From NCBI RefSeq assembly GCF_000025705.1, contig NC_013959.1:2426001-2490000 (forward strand): 64,000 bases of DNA, in the 5' to 3' direction. Below, piece after piece: positions 1-9,318 of the stretch. Position 1 is the stretch's first letter. Every line of letters begins with the position of its first letter. Position numbers and translations under genes: made by a program. Below the pieces are notes generated by a model that was given only the letters and a program-made list of their open reading frames with translations, had not been told where the DNA came from and did not search any database. The DNA is from Sideroxydans lithotrophicus ES-1 (GTDB taxonomy: Bacteria; Pseudomonadota; Gammaproteobacteria; Burkholderiales; Gallionellaceae).

Positions 1-953
<953 letters not shown>

Positions 954-1445
954 TCAAAGTTTCAGAATGCGGTCGCCGCGACCGATGCCGGATGCACCGG
1001 TACGCACCGTTTCCAGGATCAAGCCCTGATCGATCGCCTGCAGGAATCGATCCAGCTTGTGCCCAGTACCGGTCAGCTCGATGGTATAGGTCTTGTCGGT
1101 GACGTCTATGACGCGGCCACGGAAGATGTCGGTCATGCGTTTCAGTTCTTCGCGATCGTCGCCTGCCGCACGCACCTTGACCAGCATCAGCTCGCGCTCG
1201 ATATGGTCGCCGTCGGTCAGATCCATCACCGTCACCACATCCACCAGCTTGTTGAGCTGTTTGGTGATCTGCTCGATCACTTCGTCGGAACCGCTGGTGA
1301 CGATGGTCATGCGCGACATGGTCGGATCCTCGGTCGGTGCCACGGTGAGCGATTCGATGTTATATCCACGCGCCGAGAACAATCCCGACACACGTGACAG
1401 TGCGCCCGCTTCGTTCTCCATCAGCAATGAGATGATATGCCGCAT
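954..1445 (-). CDS. ilvH: Acetolactate synthase small (regulatory) subunit
   Basis: A 163-residue regulatory subunit of acetohydroxyacid synthase that binds valine for feedback inhibition and activates the large subunit. It opens MRHIISLLMENEAGALSRV, the ACT-domain start typical of IlvH, followed by FSARGYNIESLTVAPTED. The C-terminal half matches the second ACT-like domain. Full family length. Its ATG lies one base after the ilvB stop, so the two are translationally coupled, and ilvC follows in the same direction. Confidence 0.97.
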   Translation of the reverse strand: MRHIISLLMENEAGALSRVSGLFSARGYNIESLTVAPTEDPTMSRMTIVTSGSDEVIEQITKQLNKLVDVVTVMDLTDGDHIERELMLVKVRAAGDDREELKRMTDIFRGRVIDVTDKTYTIELTGTGHKLDRFLQAIDQGLILETVRTGASGIGRGDRILKL

Positions 1446-1446
1446 C

Positions 1447-3153
1447 TTACAAATCCTCCGCCAGGATCACTTCGGACAAGCCCTTGCCGCCGGGGACCAT
1501 CGGATAAACGTTCTCGGTTGAATCAGTGCGAAAATCCAAGAAGACCAGTCTGTCCTTGAGTGCGAAGGCTTCCTTCAGCGCGCCCTCGACATCGGACGGC
1601 TTCTCGACCAGGATACCGACATGCCCGTAGGCCTCTGCGACCTTCACGAAGTCCGGCAACGCATCCATATAGGAATGCGAGTAGCGGTTGCCATGGAAGA
1701 ATTCCTGCCACTGGCGCACCATGCCCAGGTAACGATTGTTGAGTGCGATCACCTTGACCGGCAGGTTATATTGCTTGCAGGTGGACAGTTCCTGGATGTT
1801 CATCTGGATGCTGCCTTCGCCCGTCACGCAGGCCACGGTCGCGCCCGGGTGCGCCAGTTGCACGCCCATCGCCGCAGGCAGGCCGAAACCCATCGTGCCC
1901 AGGCCGCCGGAATTGATCCAGCGGCGCGGCTGATCGAACTTGTAATATTGCGCCGCCCACATCTGGTGCTGGCCCACATCGGAAGTCACAAAGGCATCGC
2001 CGTGCGTGATCCGGTGCAACGTCTCGATCACGAATTGGGGTTTGATGATTTCGGTCGAATTCTTGTATGACAGCGAATTCGCGCCGCGCCATTCGTCGAT
2101 CTGTTTCCACCAGTCCTTCAATGCCGCCGTGTCGGGCTTCTGCTTGCTGCTGTTCAGCACCGCCAACAGGTCGGACAGCACGTCCGCCACATTGCCCACG
2201 ATGGGTACGTCGACCTTGACACGCTTGGAGATGGAGGCCGGGTCGATATCGATATGGATGATCTTGCGCGGCACCGAATTGAAGTGCGCCACGTTGCCGA
2301 TCACGCGGTCGTCAAAACGCGCCCCCACTGCCAGCAGCACATCGCAATTCTGCATGCCGAGGTTGGCCTCGTAAGTGCCGTGCATGCCCAGCATGCCGAC
2401 GAATTGCTTGTCGCTCGCCGGATAACCGCCCAAGCCCATCAGTGTGTTGGTGCAAGGCACGCCCAGCAGGCGCACCAGTTCGGTCAATTGCCTGGCCGCA
2501 TCCGACAGGATCACGCCGCCACCCGCATACACCATGGGGCGCTTGGCTTCCAGCAATAATTGTGCTGCACGCTTGATCTGCCCGATGTCGCCATGGGTCT
2601 GCGGATTATAGGAACGGATGCTGACTGTCGCAGGATACGAATATTCCGCCTTCTGCTGCGACACGTCCTTGGGAATGTCCACCAGCACAGGCCCCGGTCG
2701 CCCGCTTTTCGCCAGATAGAACGCTTTCTTCAGCGTACTGGCGATATCCTTGGCATCCTTGACCAGGAAATTATGCTTGACACAGGGACGGGTGATGCCG
2801 ACCGCATCGACTTCCTGGAATGCGTCTTCGCCGATATAACTGGTCGGCACCTGGCCACTGATCACCACCAGCGGAATGGAATCCATGTAGGCGGTGGCGA
2901 TCCCGGTGACCGCATTGGTCACGCCCGGACCGGAGGTCACCAAGGCTACGCCGACCTTTTCCGTAGAACGTGCATAGCCGTCCGCCGCGTGTACGGCCGC
3001 CTGTTCGTGGCGTACCAGCACGTGCTTGACCTGTTCCTGCTTGAACAGCTCATCGTAGATGAAAAGCACTGCGCCGCCCGGGTAGCCGAATACATATTCG
3101 ACACCCTCTTCCTGCAAACAGCGGATGGTTATTTCTGCGCCTGTCAGTTCCAT
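1447..3153 (-). CDS. ilvB: Acetolactate synthase large (catalytic) subunit
   Basis: A 568-residue TPP-dependent enzyme that condenses two pyruvates, or pyruvate with 2-oxobutyrate. The N-terminal TPP domain shows EYVFGYPGGAVLFIYDEL and the catalytic-glutamate region RHEQAAVHAADGYAR. The C-terminal TPP/Mg site reads GEGSIQMNIQEL, with E where many homologues have D. I start at the ATG at 3153 (MELTGAEITIRCLQ), where family similarity begins. The frame stays open 25 codons further upstream, but that stretch is not family-like. First gene of the ilv operon, divergent from the sigma-factor gene. Could equally be named ilvI. Confidence 0.95.
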   Translation of the reverse strand: MELTGAEITIRCLQEEGVEYVFGYPGGAVLFIYDELFKQEQVKHVLVRHEQAAVHAADGYARSTEKVGVALVTSGPGVTNAVTGIATAYMDSIPLVVISGQVPTSYIGEDAFQEVDAVGITRPCVKHNFLVKDAKDIASTLKKAFYLAKSGRPGPVLVDIPKDVSQQKAEYSYPATVSIRSYNPQTHGDIGQIKRAAQLLLEAKRPMVYAGGGVILSDAARQLTELVRLLGVPCTNTLMGLGGYPASDKQFVGMLGMHGTYEANLGMQNCDVLLAVGARFDDRVIGNVAHFNSVPRKIIHIDIDPASISKRVKVDVPIVGNVADVLSDLLAVLNSSKQKPDTAALKDWWKQIDEWRGANSLSYKNSTEIIKPQFVIETLHRITHGDAFVTSDVGQHQMWAAQYYKFDQPRRWINSGGLGTMGFGLPAAMGVQLAHPGATVACVTGEGSIQMNIQELSTCKQYNLPVKVIALNNRYLGMVRQWQEFFHGNRYSHSYMDALPDFVKVAEAYGHVGILVEKPSDVEGALKEAFALKDRLVFLDFRTDSTENVYPMVPGGKGLSEVILAEDL

Positions 3154-3275
3154 GAACCCACTACCCTGATAAAACAACGAAAGACCGGGCAAGATAAAGG
3201 CTGGCGGTGTTTTGGTCAACCCCTGCAACGCGTCAGGAACGGCAAAATCCCTAAGTAATGCAGGAATTTGCTAGT

Positions 3276-3875
3276 ATGCGCGCCGAATATTCCGGAGCCA
3301 CCGATCTGTCTACGCCACAGCAACTTTCCGAATTCCTTGCACAGGCAGAACGGCGCGCCTATAAACAGGCGCAGTTCGCTGTACGCGACGAACATGCGGC
3401 TCTCGATATCGTGCAGGATGCCATGATGAAGCTCGCCGAACGCTATGGTGACCATCCCGCCGAAGAGTTTCCCATGCTGTTCCAGCGCATCCTGCAGAAC
3501 ACCATCAGGGATTATTACCGCCGGCAGAAAGTACGCTCGTTCTGGACCACGCTGATGTCGGCACTGACGCCCCAGCACGATGTGGAAGATTTCGACCCGC
3601 TCGACACCCTGCAGGATGAGGACAATGAGAGTCAGCCGGCGCATCCCGACGAAGCGCTGGCACAATCCCAGTTGATTGAGATAATTGAAGAAGTTTTGGA
3701 TAAACTCCCTGCTCGTCAACGCGAAGCCTTCCTGCTGCGTTATTGGGAGGAACTGGATACATCGGAAACAGCTGCAGCCATGGGCTGCTCGGAGGGCAGT
3801 GTCAAGACCCATTGCTCGCGAGCCACTCACGCGCTTGCCGCCTTGCTTAGAGAAAGGGGGGTAGACCTATCATGA
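3276..3875 (+). CDS. RNA polymerase sigma factor, ECF-like (RpoE family)
   Basis: Sigma-70 family factor of about 199 residues. Region 2 is seen in HAALDIVQDAMMKLAERY and region 4 in LPARQREAFLLRYWEELD followed by a helix-turn-helix (ETAAAMGCSEGSVKTHCSRA). The start is uncertain: ATG at 3258 has no good ribosome site, while ATG at 3276 follows AGGAA at a rather long spacing, so I use 3276. It is coupled by 4 bases to a DUF3619 gene and then a DUF3106 gene, a grouping known in betaproteobacteria. Those partners may act as membrane or periplasmic regulators of the factor, but that is inference. Confidence 0.9.
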   Translation: MRAEYSGATDLSTPQQLSEFLAQAERRAYKQAQFAVRDEHAALDIVQDAMMKLAERYGDHPAEEFPMLFQRILQNTIRDYYRRQKVRSFWTTLMSALTPQHDVEDFDPLDTLQDEDNESQPAHPDEALAQSQLIEIIEEVLDKLPARQREAFLLRYWEELDTSETAAAMGCSEGSVKTHCSRATHALAALLRERGVDLS

Positions 3876-4222
3876 AAAACAGATTGACTAACAAAGATAT
3901 CGGGCATCTGCTGAATCTATCCGCCAATCAACTCGATCGGGATATTGCGAATAGCCTCTACGCTGCGCGACAGCAGGCCTTGCAACGCCAACGGGCTTCC
4001 ACGCCAATCTGGACGAACCAGAACGGTTTGCTGCATGGACATCTGCGACTTTCCCCGCGTGCGCTCAACTGGGTCATTGCGGCTGTTGTGGTCAGCCTGT
4101 TGGCAATCAACCTGTCCTACTGGAATCGCATGGTCGAGCGCGACCACAGCGATATCGATATCGCCATCCTGACAGACGATTTGCCGGTCGACATGTATGT
4201 CGATACAACGAACACGGACTGA
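3872..4222 (+). CDS. DUF3619 family membrane protein
   Basis: A 116-residue protein with a soluble N-terminal part, one membrane segment (about residues 69-87, LNWVIAAVVVSLLAINLSYW) and a short acidic tail (DIDIAILTDDLPVDMYVD). It begins in a 4-base overlap with the sigma-factor stop and ends just before the DUF3106 gene. The single-pass layout beside a sigma factor resembles an anti-sigma factor, but no zinc or known anti-sigma motif is visible, so that role is a guess. Family assignment rests on sequence style and position. Confidence 0.8.
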   Translation: MKNRLTNKDIGHLLNLSANQLDRDIANSLYAARQQALQRQRASTPIWTNQNGLLHGHLRLSPRALNWVIAAVVVSLLAINLSYWNRMVERDHSDIDIAILTDDLPVDMYVDTTNTD

Positions 4223-4225
4223 TTG

Positions 4226-4627
4226 ATGCCTTTTTTGCTCAGGAATATCTTTGCCCTGCTGTTTGTTGCAGTATCCTGCCTGCCGGTCGCAGCCCTCGCC
4301 CAATCGTGGGCGAGTCTCACCCCGCATCAAAAAGACGCGCTCGCCCCACTGGCAGACACTTGGGACACCCTGTCGGAAAAACAGCATGTGAACTTCCTGT
4401 CGATCGCCAGGCGCTATCCACGGCTCAGCCCGGAGAAGCAAAAACGCCTGCACGCGCAAATGACCAAATGGAGCAAACTGACGCCTGAGCAGCGCGACCA
4501 TGCCAGGGCAAAATACCGGGCTTTCAACAAGGTACCGGCAGAACAGCGCGAAGCTGTGAAAAGGATGGTGCGCGAGCAACAAGCGCAAGCCGCAAGCGGC
4601 GTTCCGCCAGCACCTGCCTCTCCCTGA
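4226..4627 (+). CDS. DUF3106 domain secreted protein
   Basis: About 133 residues with a clear signal peptide (FALLFVAVSCLPVAALAQ, cut near AQS). The mature part carries repeated helices with the pattern W..L....K..L.PL...W..L, typical of DUF3106, ending in a Pro/Ala-rich tail. I start at ATG 4226; a TTG immediately before is also in frame. Third gene of the sigma-factor operon and convergent with lptG. Probably periplasmic; function unknown. Confidence 0.85.
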   Translation: MPFLLRNIFALLFVAVSCLPVAALAQSWASLTPHQKDALAPLADTWDTLSEKQHVNFLSIARRYPRLSPEKQKRLHAQMTKWSKLTPEQRDHARAKYRAFNKVPAEQREAVKRMVREQQAQAASGVPPAPASP

Positions 4628-4695
4628 CCAGCCCCAGCCCGCAGTCAGGCATCCCGGCAACTGTTCCAGCAAGCGGCTGCTGCGCAGCGCAGCCA

Positions 4696-5772
4696 CTACC
4701 TGCGCTCGGTACGCCAGAGCATCCCCATGGCCAGCGCAAGGAACAGCCAGCTCATCGCAGTCGCGCTCAATAGCGGTGACCAGTCATTCAAGGCTCCGAC
4801 ATTGGCAAACAGCCGGCCAACGAAGTGGAAGCTCAGGCCCAGCACTATCCCCATGAATATCTTGCCGCTGATGCCACCCTCCCGGCGCTGGTAGGCAGAG
4901 AAAGGCAATGCCAGCAACATCATCACCAGCACGGCTAACGGATAGACCAGCTTGTTCCACATCGCGATCTCATAACGCGAGGTCTTCTGATGATTCTCGC
5001 GCAAATGCATGGTGTACTGATACAGGTTCCAGGCCGACATCTGTTCAGGCACCACCAGCAGCACGCTGAGGATATCGGGATTCAGCGAAGTGTGCCATTC
5101 CGCACGAGGACGGTTGTCGGTGGTGGCGCCCTGCTTGCTGAAAAGCGTCTGCCGCACGCCGTCCAGTTGCCAGCGATCCTCATCCAGATAAGACGCATGC
5201 TCAGCCGAGGTGATGCTGCGCAAATGATAAGTTGCATCGAACTCGTAGATGCTGACATCCAGCAATGAAGTATCGGGCAGCATGCTTCTCACGTTGATGA
5301 AGCTGCGCTCGTCCTTCGCCCACACACCCGACCTGAACTCCTTGACCGAGACCTTCAAGTTCTGCGCTTTCATTCGCAGCTCCTGGGCCATGCGCTCGCT
5401 CGGCGGCGCGATGACCTCACCGAACAGGAAACACAGCACCACCAGCGGCAGGCCGATCTTGACCAGCATAACTATCATCTGTTTGAGCGAAACACCCGAA
5501 CTGCGATACACGGTCAATTCCGAGCTCGCCGCCATCTGCACCAGCGCGAAGATGGTACCGATCAATACCGCGACAGGGAAGAGTTCATAGATATGTCCGG
5601 GAATGGTCAGCGTCACGAACAGCAGCACATAACCCAGACGGTAATCGCCGCGCCCCATCGAATTCAGCTCGTTGACCAGATCGAGCAGGGCGAACAGCAT
5701 GATGAGCGCGGCGAACACCAGCGCGACGCTGGCATATATCTCCCGCCGCAGATAACGGGTCAGCAACCTCAT
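4696..5772 (-). CDS. lptG: LPS export ABC transporter permease LptG
   Basis: A 358-residue inner-membrane permease that, with LptF and LptB, pulls lipopolysaccharide from the inner membrane towards LptC/LptA. Membrane segments sit near residues 11-35, 55-80 and 97-120 and three more at the C-terminus, with a large periplasmic beta-jellyroll region between, the YjgP/YjgQ layout. It starts MRLLTRYLRREIYASV at ATG 5772. That ATG overlaps the lptF stop by 4 bases (ATGA), showing translational coupling. Normal family length. Confidence 0.95.
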   Translation of the reverse strand: MRLLTRYLRREIYASVALVFAALIMLFALLDLVNELNSMGRGDYRLGYVLLFVTLTIPGHIYELFPVAVLIGTIFALVQMAASSELTVYRSSGVSLKQMIVMLVKIGLPLVVLCFLFGEVIAPPSERMAQELRMKAQNLKVSVKEFRSGVWAKDERSFINVRSMLPDTSLLDVSIYEFDATYHLRSITSAEHASYLDEDRWQLDGVRQTLFSKQGATTDNRPRAEWHTSLNPDILSVLLVVPEQMSAWNLYQYTMHLRENHQKTSRYEIAMWNKLVYPLAVLVMMLLALPFSAYQRREGGISGKIFMGIVLGLSFHFVGRLFANVGALNDWSPLLSATAMSWLFLALAMGMLWRTERR

Positions 5773-6902
5773 CGTTTCAACCTGCGCCACGAAGAAGCAG
5801 ACGAGCGATGGTAGAACAACACCAGCATCACGCCGAACATCAGCAAATGGATACCCAGCAGGCCTGCTGACGGGCTGATCTTGCCGCGCGCGACCCAGGA
5901 ATTGGTCACGCTGATCATGTTGTTATAGAACATATAGATCACCATCGCGGCGATCAGATTGAGCGAGCGCCCGGCGCGCGGATTCACATAACTCAAAGGG
6001 ATAGCCAGCAGGGACAGGATCAGCGCACTGAGCGGCAACCCGATGCGCCATTCCAGTTCCGACAAATTCCATGCGGTCGGATTCTGCAGCAGATAAAGAG
6101 TGGAAAAGGCCTGAAGGTGAGGCAAATCTTCCCGCAATTCGGCAGGTTCGATGCGCATCGCGTAACGCTCGAACTCGACGATCCTGAAATCAGCCCGGCC
6201 GGGAATGCCCTCATAACGCGTGCCATTCAGCATCACCAGGAAGCGGTCGCCGTTCGGTGCGGTCTCCTGGTACCCTTCCTTGGCGACCATCGTACCTTCC
6301 TTGCCGTTCTGGGTGGATTGCACGAAGATGTTGCCGACGCGTTTTTTCTGCGAGTCGACATCTTCCAGGAAGAACACGCGGTCCGCCTGCTTGGATTCGC
6401 GGAACACCCCCGGTGTCGCGGCGGACACATCGTCGCGGCTGTCCAGCCTGCGCTTGAATTCGTCCGCCTTGGACAAGGCCCACGGCGACAATACCAGGCT
6501 GAGCAGCGCGATCAGCAGCGTCACCGGGATGGCGTAGCCCAGCACCGGTCGTATCCAGCGCGTCAGCCCGATACCGGAAGTGAACCACACCACCATCTCG
6601 CTGTCGCGGTAACTGCGCGACAGCGTCAGCAGCACTGAAAGGAACAGGCTGATGGACAGCAGCACCGGCAGGTAATTGAGCGACGTGAAGCCCAGCATCG
6701 CGAGCACACCGTCCACCGCCAGCATGCCGCTGACCGACTCACCCAGCAGACGGATCAGCTGGGTGAACACGACGATGCCCAGCAGGATAGAGGACACCAG
6801 CAATCCCGTGCTGGCGAACTCGCGCACCAGCGCCCAGTAAAAGATGCCGTGCGGACGAGGCTTCTTTGACTTTTGTGGCAGGGATTGCGGATAATCCGTC
6901 AT
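5769..6902 (-). CDS. lptF: LPS export ABC transporter permease LptF
   Basis: A 377-residue partner of LptG with the same six-helix plus periplasmic-domain layout. IFYWALVREFASTGLLVSS near the N-terminus and the central periplasmic segment fit the family. The frame is open well upstream of 6902, but that part reads antisense to pepA and is not family-like; ATG 6902 (MTDYPQSLPQKSKK) is the best start. It is divergent from pepA, with only 34 bases between the two start codons, so the promoters overlap. Confidence 0.95.
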   Translation of the reverse strand: MTDYPQSLPQKSKKPRPHGIFYWALVREFASTGLLVSSILLGIVVFTQLIRLLGESVSGMLAVDGVLAMLGFTSLNYLPVLLSISLFLSVLLTLSRSYRDSEMVVWFTSGIGLTRWIRPVLGYAIPVTLLIALLSLVLSPWALSKADEFKRRLDSRDDVSAATPGVFRESKQADRVFFLEDVDSQKKRVGNIFVQSTQNGKEGTMVAKEGYQETAPNGDRFLVMLNGTRYEGIPGRADFRIVEFERYAMRIEPAELREDLPHLQAFSTLYLLQNPTAWNLSELEWRIGLPLSALILSLLAIPLSYVNPRAGRSLNLIAAMVIYMFYNNMISVTNSWVARGKISPSAGLLGIHLLMFGVMLVLFYHRSSASSWRRLKR

Positions 6903-6936
6903 CGGAGACAATTCTGAGATTAATGAGGAGAGGCGC

Positions 6937-8424
6937 GTGGAATTTAGCATAAAACAAGGCAGTCCGGAAAAACTGAAGAGCGGCTGCGTCGTGGTCGGCG
7001 TATCCGATGGCGGCAAATTGTCGAAGGCCGCACAAGTGCTCGACAAGGCTGCCAAGCACGCGCTCAGCGACCTCATCGCCCGCGGCGACATGAGCGGCAA
7101 AGCCGCATCCACCCTGCTGCTGCACAAGCTGCCGGGCGTCGCAGCCGAGCGCGTGCTGCTGGTCGGCCTGGGCAAATCCAGCGAACTGAACAACAAGACC
7201 AGCACCGAGATCCTGGAATCGGCTTTCAGCGCATTGAACAAGACGCCAGCCAAGGATGCGACGCTTTACATCGTCGACGAGGGCGTGGGCAAGGATGCCG
7301 CCTGGGTCGTCCGGCAAGCCGTGTTCGCCGCCGCCGAACAGGCGTTCCGCGCCGACGGCATGAAGAGCAAGCCGGCCAAGGCCGCCACGCTCAAGCACAT
7401 CACCTTCGCCACACTCGACAAACCGGCTGCAAACCTGAAGACCGCACTCGACCAGGCAGCCGCCACCGCACGCGGCACGGAACTCACCAAGACGCTGGGC
7501 AACCTGCCCGGCAACATCTGCACCCCGACCTACCTCGCCGCCAAGGCACTCGCCCTGGGCAAGTCGCACAAGAGCGTCAAGACCACGGTGCTGGATGAGA
7601 AAGCCATGCAGAAACTGGGCATGGGCTCCCTCCTTTCCGTCACGCGCGGCAGCACCCAACCGGCCAAGCTGATCACCATGGAATACTACGGTGCAGCGAA
7701 GACGCAGAAGCCCATCGTGCTGGTCGGCAAGGGCATCACCTTCGATACCGGCGGCATCTCGCTCAAACCGGGCGCCGAGATGGACGAGATGAAATACGAC
7801 ATGTGCGGTGCCGCCAGCGTGTTCGGCACCCTGCAGGCCATTGCCGAAATGGGGCTCAAACTCAATGTGGTCGGCGTGATCCCGACTTGCGAGAACATGC
7901 CTTCCGGCGAAGCTACCAAGCCGGGCGACATCGTCACCAGCATGTCCGGCCAGACCATCGAGATATTGAACACCGATGCCGAAGGCCGCCTGATCCTGTG
8001 CGACGCACTGACCTACTCGAAGAAGTTCAATCCCGACACCGTCATCGACATCGCCACGCTCACCGGAGCCTGCGTGATCGCATTGGGCCATGTCGCCAGC
8101 GGCATGTTCAGCAACGAAGACAAACTGGCCAAGGAACTGATCGCGGCGGGGGAACAGTCGCACGACCGCATCTGGCAACTGCCGCTGTGGGAAGACTACC
8201 AGCCGCTGCTGGACAGCAACTTCGCCGACATGGCGAACATCGGTGGCCGCGCGGGTGGCACCATCACCGCCGCCTGTTTCCTGGCGCGCTTCACCAAGGA
8301 CTACCGCTGGGCGCACCTCGACATCGCGGGCACGGCCTGGCTATCCGGCAAACAAAAGGGCGCAACCGGCCGGCCGGTGCCCCTGCTGACGCAGTATTTG
8401 ATCAACCGCACAAACGGCAAATGA
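6937..8424 (+). CDS. pepA: Leucyl aminopeptidase (M17)
   Basis: A 495-residue cytosolic two-metal aminopeptidase that removes N-terminal Leu and other residues; in some bacteria it also binds DNA at recombination sites and carbamoyl-phosphate synthase promoters. The catalytic domain shows VGKGITFDTGGISLKPG and the signature NTDAEGRLILCDALTY, with metal ligands K, D and E as in the family. The start GTGGAATTT at 6937 is supported by the upstream GAGGAGAGG. It precedes holC and valS, an order common in betaproteobacteria. Confidence 0.96.
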   Translation: MEFSIKQGSPEKLKSGCVVVGVSDGGKLSKAAQVLDKAAKHALSDLIARGDMSGKAASTLLLHKLPGVAAERVLLVGLGKSSELNNKTSTEILESAFSALNKTPAKDATLYIVDEGVGKDAAWVVRQAVFAAAEQAFRADGMKSKPAKAATLKHITFATLDKPAANLKTALDQAAATARGTELTKTLGNLPGNICTPTYLAAKALALGKSHKSVKTTVLDEKAMQKLGMGSLLSVTRGSTQPAKLITMEYYGAAKTQKPIVLVGKGITFDTGGISLKPGAEMDEMKYDMCGAASVFGTLQAIAEMGLKLNVVGVIPTCENMPSGEATKPGDIVTSMSGQTIEILNTDAEGRLILCDALTYSKKFNPDTVIDIATLTGACVIALGHVASGMFSNEDKLAKELIAAGEQSHDRIWQLPLWEDYQPLLDSNFADMANIGGRAGGTITAACFLARFTKDYRWAHLDIAGTAWLSGKQKGATGRPVPLLTQYLINRTNGK

Positions 8425-8427
8425 TTT

Positions 8428-8502
8428 AGCCACAGAGCACACAGAGATCACAGAGAAGGATGCGGAGGGGGTTCTCTGTGTGCTCTGTGGTCTCTGTGGC
8501 TA
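8428..8502. repeat. Imperfect inverted repeat of the CACAGAG type
   Basis: Two arms of about 31 bases read TAGCCACAGAGCACACAGAG and onwards (8428-8458) and its imperfect complement (8472-8502), separated by a G-rich loop. Simple CACAGA units recur within the arms. It fills the pepA-holC gap and could act as a transcription terminator or RNA-stabilising hairpin. Similar CACAGAG foldbacks are dispersed in many proteobacterial genomes. Confidence 0.7.
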
Positions 8503-8515
8503 ACTGGTTTTGAAT

Positions 8516-8935
8516 ATGACCAAAGTAGATTTCTATACCGGCAGCGAAGACAAGCTGCGCACCGCCTGTCAGCTGAGCCACAAGGCGATGCAGAACGGCC
8601 TGCGCGTGCTGCTGCACGCACCCGACGAGGCCACTGCCGACAAGCTGGACCAGCTGCTGTGGCATTACCCGCCCACCGCATTCATGCCGCACTGCCATAG
8701 CCATGAAGCGGATGCCGCCACGCTGCCGGTGGTCATCGGCCGCGACGAGGCATTTCCTCATTCCGAGCTGCTGATCAGCCTGCACAACGCCTGCCTGCCG
8801 TTCTTCAGCCGCTTCGAGCGCGTCATCGAGATCGTCAGCCAGGATGACGCCGATGCCAAACTGGGACGCGAGCGCTATGTCTTCTACAAAGACCGCGGCT
8901 ACGAGCTGCGCCACTTCGACCTGCGCAAGACATGA
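8516..8935 (+). CDS. holC: DNA polymerase III chi subunit
   Basis: A 139-residue subunit of the clamp-loader complex that binds single-strand-binding protein and psi. It begins MTKVDFYTGSEDKLRTACQL, the typical HolC start, and carries YVFYKDRGYELRHFDL at the end. ATG 8516 is preferred over an in-frame TTG two codons earlier. It lies between pepA and valS as usual and overlaps the next small gene by 4 bases. Confidence 0.93.
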   Translation: MTKVDFYTGSEDKLRTACQLSHKAMQNGLRVLLHAPDEATADKLDQLLWHYPPTAFMPHCHSHEADAATLPVVIGRDEAFPHSELLISLHNACLPFFSRFERVIEIVSQDDADAKLGRERYVFYKDRGYELRHFDLRKT

Positions 8936-9234
8936 AGTCGCGCACCATCAACCCCGACCTGTTACCCATCCTGACCGAAACGGCGGACGGCACCGTGATC
9001 GACCTGCCGACATTGACGGAAGCTCTCGGCGCGCAACTCGCCACAGCGCAGCGAGCCTTCCCGTTGACCGACGAACAATGCATGCAATTGGCTGAGCGGC
9101 TCTTCCCCCAACTCGAAGCGACGCTGCGCGAAACCATCGGCTCACGCTCAGAAGCGCGCTGGGAAAAATCCATGCAGCAAGTGCGCGTCATCCTGCCCAG
9201 CCTCATTCGCGACGCCGTGCAAATGCCCGGTTAG
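8932..9234 (+). CDS. Conserved hypothetical protein between holC and valS
   Basis: A 100-residue soluble protein, MKSRTINPDLLPILTETADG at its start, largely helical. No motif I recognise is present. It starts in a 4-base overlap with the holC stop and so is co-translated with it. Small unannotated genes at this place are usual in betaproteobacteria. Codon use and GC match the neighbours, so I regard it as real. Confidence 0.8.
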   Translation: MKSRTINPDLLPILTETADGTVIDLPTLTEALGAQLATAQRAFPLTDEQCMQLAERLFPQLEATLRETIGSRSEARWEKSMQQVRVILPSLIRDAVQMPG

Positions 9235-9318
9235 ACGCCAGCGCTGCGCTCCTGCTCGCCGCGCCGAGCCTGTATAATCCCGCCCTCTTTGAACCACGCA
9301 TTCTCCGAAAAGACCGCA

